Shown: in pieces, positions 58,519 to 64,000 of the stretch
Position numbering within the stretch: position 1 is the first letter of the stretch
How the letters are laid out: each line of letters starts with the position of its first letter
From: Neurospora tetraspora
Taxonomy: Eukaryota; Ascomycota; Sordariomycetes; Sordariales; Sordariaceae
Direction: 5' to 3'
Length of the DNA: 64,000 nt
Assembly (NCBI RefSeq): GCF_033439725.1
Contig: NW_026944387.1
Location: 3,410,001 to 3,474,000 of the forward strand
The notes under the pieces: generated by a model
Told to the model about the DNA's origin: nothing
Databases searched by the model: none
The model's input: the letters and a program-made list of their open reading frames with translations, nothing else
Program-made: the position numbers and the translations under genes

Positions 58519-59586
58519 GTGATTGGAAGTCTGGAAGTACGGAAGGACTGTCGGGGAGCTGGCGTGGCTGGATGTTGAACGTGAACAAAGGGGGGAGGAA
58601 TGAAGAAAAAAACGAAGAGCGCAGGGGAGGGGAGGGTATTAATGATCTATATATGGCTGGGTTGGGCACACAATCCACGAATGACAAAATGGTCAAGAAT
58701 CTTCGGAGATCGATATATTTCCACCCCAGTGTCCCCAGATGAGGCAACGCCAGGAAATGATTGATGAGCAGAATCATCCTCTTTCGTCCCAGCCTCACGC
58801 AAAAACTTCCGACACGACCTGGGAAAATCTCGGCTTGAGACTGAATGAATGAACCTTCTCTGTTTTTGGTCTCGGATTAGGGAACTTGAAATGTTAGGTT
58901 ATTAACCTAGCTAGAGGTGCACAAAAGGTGCAAGAGAAGATAGGCAGGTAGGTAGGTAGAAGACGCTCACGTTATTTCACGGTCATCATTATTAAGATTG
59001 TCATACCATGAAAGCCTGCGCTGACGTACAGCAGAAGTACAGCAGATAGGCAATGCTGAACTCAACATCACAGACCCAGACTCCCTGACCTGAACCAGCT
59101 CTCATATTGAGCAGAAGGAAACACGCCGCGGAGGTGCAAAGACATGGAAGGCCAGGCTGTTAACACTTCTCTTCCCCGACTGGACCCTACTTAGGTTAGA
59201 GTAAGCTTCACCGATAGGTGACCTGGAGCCGCAGCACACGCTAGTAGGTAAGTATACTCAACTTTAGGTAGTTATTCATTTGCTCTTTTTCACCGAAAGA
59301 TAGGTATGCAGAAGATGGACAAGTGGATGGAATAAGCGGTAAAAAATTTAGAAGCGGAATCGAACCGTAGACTATGTCCTCTCGAGACAACCGTGAGTCT
59401 CGACGGTGACTCCAATGTAATTAATTAACCATGCTTTCTACCTACCTACCTGACTGGAATAAAACTCAGGAGCGTATCATACAACCATGCAAAGCGAAAC
59501 TTTTATCTTCAACTGTGCCTGTTCTAGCTTTTTTGCACTCTCTTGGTTGTGTTCACTCTCAGTCTCAGTCTCACTCTCACCGATAT

Positions 59587-59647
59587 TCTGCCTCTGCCTC
59601 TGCCTCTGCCTCTGCCTCTGCCTCTGCCTCTGCCTCTGCCTCTGCCT
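59587..59647. repeat. hexanucleotide microsatellite (CTGCCT)n
   Basis: About ten perfect CTGCCT units, in non-coding DNA. Confidence 0.9.
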
Positions 59648-60395
59648 GTGACGGGACTACATGGAGGTAGACCTCTGTATTGATACTGGGTGGGGGCTTT
59701 ACTCTTGCCTTCTCAGGAGGCTGCAACGACAGGGGGCAGGTTTGGAAGTTCGAACACTCGCTTCCTTCGGGCGTTTTTTTTTTTTTTTTTGTTGTCTTCT
59801 CTTTTTGCCTTCTTACTCCCATTCATTTTCTTTGCTTCTCTTTGGTTCTTTCTCCTTTCTGTCCAGTAAGGTATTTTTTTGCCTTTTTACTCCAATATTG
59901 TTATCGTCGACTCTTGCATGTCTAACTTAAACTCAAGAGTTCAAGGTAGGTACCATGAATTTTTTCTGCAGGAAAGCTGGGTGGGCTACTACTTTCACTA
60001 CCTAGATATCTAGGTACCGTCTGACTAACTAGAGCCTGGAGGTTTCTACTCTACCAACGTTGATATAACGACTGGAGCTTGGGTTTACCCATATCTATCT
60101 CCCTGCCTGTGAAGCTTCTTTATAGTTTTTCGCATGTTGCCTTTCTATATTGTGTATACCCTACATACCTATAATCTACATCTTGTTCCATGCTACAAGA
60201 CGTGTTTTTAACCCACGAACGAACCTTAAACTTCGCCAATTTGTTCATTATCTCACCACCGCGGGAAACGCAATGCTTGTTTTGCACTCCTAGGTACGTT
60301 GGTCCCATAGCACTCTTCATTTCTGTAGGGACTATCTAGGTATCCATTCCCTTCTTCACACTCCTTTCTGTAAATATGTATGAACCTTCCTACAC

Positions 60396-60461
60396 TTGCA
60401 AACCTTACGCATGTGAACCCCGAATCATTTGCAAACCTTACGCATGTAAACCCCGAGTCAT
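60396..60461. repeat. 33-bp tandem duplication
   Basis: Two copies of a 33-bp unit beginning TTGCAAACCTTACGCATGT, with two or three differences. Confidence 0.85.
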
Positions 60462-63400
60462 CTAAACATGTGCGCATTCCAGGGCCCTCCAGTCTACGCC
60501 ATGCGTTCACACACTTCAGTTTTCACCTGAATGCTTTCCTGTAATGTGATTGGAAAACTTTGTTCCCATATTACATTATTACCTACCTTTCATCTCAGTC
60601 AGATTCTCAGGCCACCACCGACCCAATCTGCCATCTGACATATGACATATGACATACGGTAGTACGGGATGAAGCGAACGGTGAGTGATATGGAGCAAGT
60701 GGAAGCGGCGATAGAACGTCCACAGGAACGTGTGGGAAATTACCCACGCGGATGGATACGGACTACGGTACAGAGAAGTTCGATGGGGTCTCCGAAACCT
60801 GGGATTGTATAGGTAGATTACCTCCACTTACAACAGCTGGCGGGGAAGGGATGATGGGTGGGTGTCCCCCATATTCATCGAGGAGAGAGAGAGAGAGCAT
60901 GGGTTCAGCACGAGTGACATTTAACATCTTGATATGAGGACATTGTACGTATCTTGAAGGATGAGAGTGTAAGCTGAGCGGCCCCGGAAACGTGAGTTAG
61001 CAACCCTTATATGCAGGAGGAGGCATGACTGGCATAACTGCTGCCGCCGCGGACCTTGGACTCTTTGCATGTTATGCAGATATCGAGTGATTCGTGTATC
61101 ATAGGAGTAAGTTCCTAATTGTACTCCATTGAACTCCGCTGGGGAAGGAACACTTCTGGCTCTGAGTCCACCAAAGAGCACGCAGAAAACAAGGCTCGTT
61201 GGTCGGATCTCCGACCCATCAGTTGCATGTAATGCCCTTTACTGTTGTACGTTGGCCACTTTGTTTGTTCTCGCATTGACGAGAACGGTCGAGATGACTA
61301 GTGATCCAGGTCAAAGGACAAGGGGCAATGGCCAGTCCCGGTAGGTACTCTCCGGAGACAGGGGGAGACAGGTAAGCCTCCCCCCTCCAACGGGCTGGGC
61401 TGGCAGTTGCTTTGCCCCTTCAATCTTTTGATTGGTCCCTGGCCCAGTTTCAACACGATGTAACGACGGCTCGCGGATGTTGATAATGCCTGGCGGCGGG
61501 CTTCGGAAGGCTGGACCCCTGGTCTCGCATGGAATGGTAAGATCACGCCGGCTTCGAGCGGGTTGTTGATTGAGTTTTTTTTTTCACTTTTTCTCCCTCC
61601 CGACCCTGCCGTCTCGTCGTCTCCAGCCGTCGATATTTTTTTTGGTTCTCCGCAATTTCTCTCCCCGCAATCCCAGAGAGCGAGTGACCAAGGTAGAGAG
61701 TCATTGCGATTTGCTGCTATTCTTGGAGAGCTACTCAGCTACCTCTCTGTCGGTAAAGACAATCAATATGGGATCGCCTTGTGGGTATGAAAATCTGTAT
61801 GAAGTATATAATAGTGGAAGCGACTGATAATCTGTCAGCTGGCTTGAAAATCAAGGACGAGCATGGGAAAGACCCCCCACCCGCCACCAAGCTCGCGAGG
61901 GGCACGGATTCCTCCGCGGGATAAAAGCACACACACCAGATATATGTGAGTATTTTTGTCATGAGGTGCGGAGGAGGCGTGCGTACGTACGTACCTGTTG
62001 GGGCTCTGGAAAAGAAGGCTGCAAAGGACAGTCCCGGTCGTTTGTGATATCACGGTGGTAGACGTGTGTAAGACAGGTTGGAGGGTCGGGGATCTGTCGA
62101 GACCATGCCGGCATGGCTATTAGACAGCCAACAGCATTAGGAATCCGCACCACCACCTTTCCGTCCCGTATGTATCCGACAATGTCACTTCACGGACATA
62201 GGACAAGTCACGTAAGAACTGACTTCACGAGCTGACCCCCGATAAAAACCGACGAAAGGACCCAACCTCCGTTCCGAAGCGGTCTCGACGTCCGGCACCG
62301 CGCGATGTCTGGTCAGTGTCAAGACAGAAACGGTGCGGCCTTGTCCGTAGTGTAGTCTAGGGTCGTCGGCAATGAAAGGACCAGGGGGGTGGCCGCATGA
62401 CAGGACGGCCGCCGAACGTACGCGTGCCGTTGTGACATGGCGGGTAACTGCACACTGCACACTGCACAGAAAGGCAGGTTTGCCACTGGCATGTGATGTT
62501 GTGCAGCTTCAAGCAGTTGGAACAGTTACTTTGGGAGTCCCATTTCGGACATATCATGATTGCGGGTAGTCCAGAAAGGGTCATGATGGCTGGGTCTCCT
62601 TGGGAATCTGCTGTAAGCTCGGACGTTTCCCAGGGTGATAGGGTTGCCTTGTAGACGGTCTCGGCTATGCAAGATTGTGCTTTTCGATCAACGGTAGGGC
62701 ATGGTGGAATCGCCAACCTTGCCAGCGTGCCATCTCTTCCAATCCTGTCACCTCCTGCGAAGTCTGTGTTAGTTACTGTGCAGTCACGCTGGGGATACCT
62801 TCCCTTCCTCTGTAGATACTAAAAAGCCAACAGTTAGCGCTCGCTCTTGTCCGAGCATTTTATCCGATTCGATAAACGGTCAAGGACGTTGCACACCGGT
62901 ACTCGTTTGTTTAAAGTGCCTGCAGCCATAGCCCCCCTTGCCTCCATGGTGGCATTGGAATGGCACCTGGTCGGAATGGACAGGTTCCTTTCTTGGTGCT
63001 TCTCGTCACGCATGGCTTTTCTGCAGTCTTTGATAGTCTTCGTCACGGTTGACGAGGTGGTAGGTTGATGTACGAGTTGATAAATGATGACACCCATTGG
63101 GATCGAGCTTGACAACGCCATCAGAAACCTTCATGAAAGAAGAGGTAGAACGTGTGAAACGATTTTGCCATGACACAGACGGACGGGCACCCAGTGTCAC
63201 AAAATGACTGTGCAGACTTCCGGCCGGCAACTATCCAGACTCAGACTCCCCATGTCTAGACAGCCTTTGGGGGTTTTCAGAGACTCCTTTACAAGGTTAG
63301 CTGACTGTTGGAAGGGCATCATCGGTGCAGATAACTTCAGATTAAAACAGACTCTGACGAACCAATCAAGTGTCTCAAGGAAACACGGGCCGGCCACAAC

Positions 63401-64000
63401 TGACAACTGGCACAGCACGGCCATATCAGCTTCACTTATATACCACTTGCAGCATACGCTGTGTCTTGGAGGTCGCGGTATACATCTAATCCGACATAAG
63501 AGGCCGAAAGGTCCAACCCACTGACCCTTTGTGGCACGATGAGTCAATTTAAAGTCCCTGTGTCAGTATGTGTTAGTATAATGTGTGGCGTCGCCTAGTG
63601 TAGGCTTGGAATCCCTTCCCCTGGACCGACACGTTTCTTGAGTCCCGTCTGTTCGTTACCTGAGTGAGTTGTGCCACCACACCTTGAAGCTGATTGTGGC
63701 TTCGGTCTATGTTTACTCGGGTGTCCATGATGCAAATACTTCACAATCATGATATCCTCAAGATGCCAAGATGGACTATGACTGCGCCGTAATGTGCGAC
63801 GCATATCTCATCACCTTGACTCTGGGCTTCTTTCCACGTAGACGAGGGCTTGATAAGACCAATTCCGGCCTCATGCTTAGCTCTGGACCCGACGACGTGA
63901 TCCTAATCTCCGGTCCGGACCTGCTGGACGGGATAGCTAGATGTCCACAAGAGGAAGGTCAGAACATATGGGTGTCAATAAATTTATGACCTCGATATCG

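Larger units (their letters stand above)
58519..64000. other. 5.5-kb terminal stretch without a supportable gene
   Basis: It contains T-rich tracts (59777-59790, 61575-61582), the repeats listed separately and a GTACGTACGTAC run near 61983. Two minus-strand ORFs are possible but unsupported: 62357-62716, Cys-rich (CPKWDSQSNCSNC...CQWQTC), and 62834-63121 (95 aa). A B-box-like site at 59365-59377 is discussed under rejected items. Confidence 0.4.

Noticed and set aside
59345-59425. Perfect B-box GGTTCGATTCC followed by T6 on the minus strand
   Set aside because: No 5' acceptor strand complementary to the 3' end and no D arm could be found, so it is not called a tRNA.

Overview
The window looks like nuclear DNA from a filamentous ascomycete of the Neurospora/Sordaria group. 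Genes carry short introns (about 50-180 nt) with GT...AG ends and CTAAC-type branch sites, and the protein set is typical of Sordariales. The block ATG12, pan-2-type ketopantoate hydroxymethyltransferase, UBC8-type E2 and pectin methylesterase matches Neurospora proteins as I remember them. The exact species cannot be fixed without a search. No rRNA gene, convincing tRNA gene, CRISPR array or intact transposon was seen.

Layout. 1-5.5 kb: a multi-exon tyrosinase with a signal peptide (+), carrying a reading-frame anomaly in a C8 run. 6.2-11.3 kb (- strand): an array of related gene pieces, with one spliced gene model holding a Zn2Cys6-type cysteine cluster (9.8-11.3 kb) and decayed paralogous segments (6.6-9.5 kb). 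11.3-16 kb: no gene I can support. 16.0-17.2 kb: GPI-anchored Crh-family cell-wall transglycosylase (+). 19.95-21.1 kb: SIRT5-like sirtuin (-). 22.7-24.9 kb: DBF4/Dfp1-type regulatory subunit of Cdc7 kinase (-), divergent from an Icp55-type mitochondrial aminopeptidase P (26.15-27.66 kb, +). 28.7-30.4 kb: SREBP-type bHLH factor (-). 34.4-35.0 kb: ATG12 (+). 35.4-36.8 kb: ketopantoate hydroxymethyltransferase (-). 39.1-40.2 kb: UBC8/UBE2H-type E2 (+). 41.0-42.2 kb: pectin methylesterase (-). 44.4-45.5 kb: AA9 LPMO (-). 48.3-50.7 kb: YTH-domain protein (+). 52.4-54.2 kb: cytochrome P450 (-), divergent from an Artemis/SNM1-type nuclease (54.7-56.8 kb, +). 57.3-58.5 kb: GH43 hydrolase (+). 58.5-64 kb: mostly simple repeats and short ORFs.

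The genes do not form one pathway. Four or five products are secreted or wall-bound (tyrosinase, Crh transglycosylase, pectin methylesterase, AA9, GH43). The others are housekeeping or regulatory functions: autophagy, pantothenate synthesis, ubiquitination, replication control, DNA repair, RNA reading, deacylation and mitochondrial peptide trimming.

The most striking observation is in the E2 gene. The conserved frame is recovered only if one nucleotide (39371) is spliced in as its own exon between two introns that each have good donor, branch and acceptor signals; it supplies the middle base of a conserved Met codon. The same reading frame also stays open for 62 codons past the TAG stop, through a repeat encoding NPEGSS. 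Other points of interest are a perfect 17-bp hairpin at 18858-18911, the frame slip in the tyrosinase C8 tract, and the modular cysteine-cluster array at 6-11 kb. All exon coordinates come from reading splice signals and protein conservation by eye; no alignment or transcript data were used.
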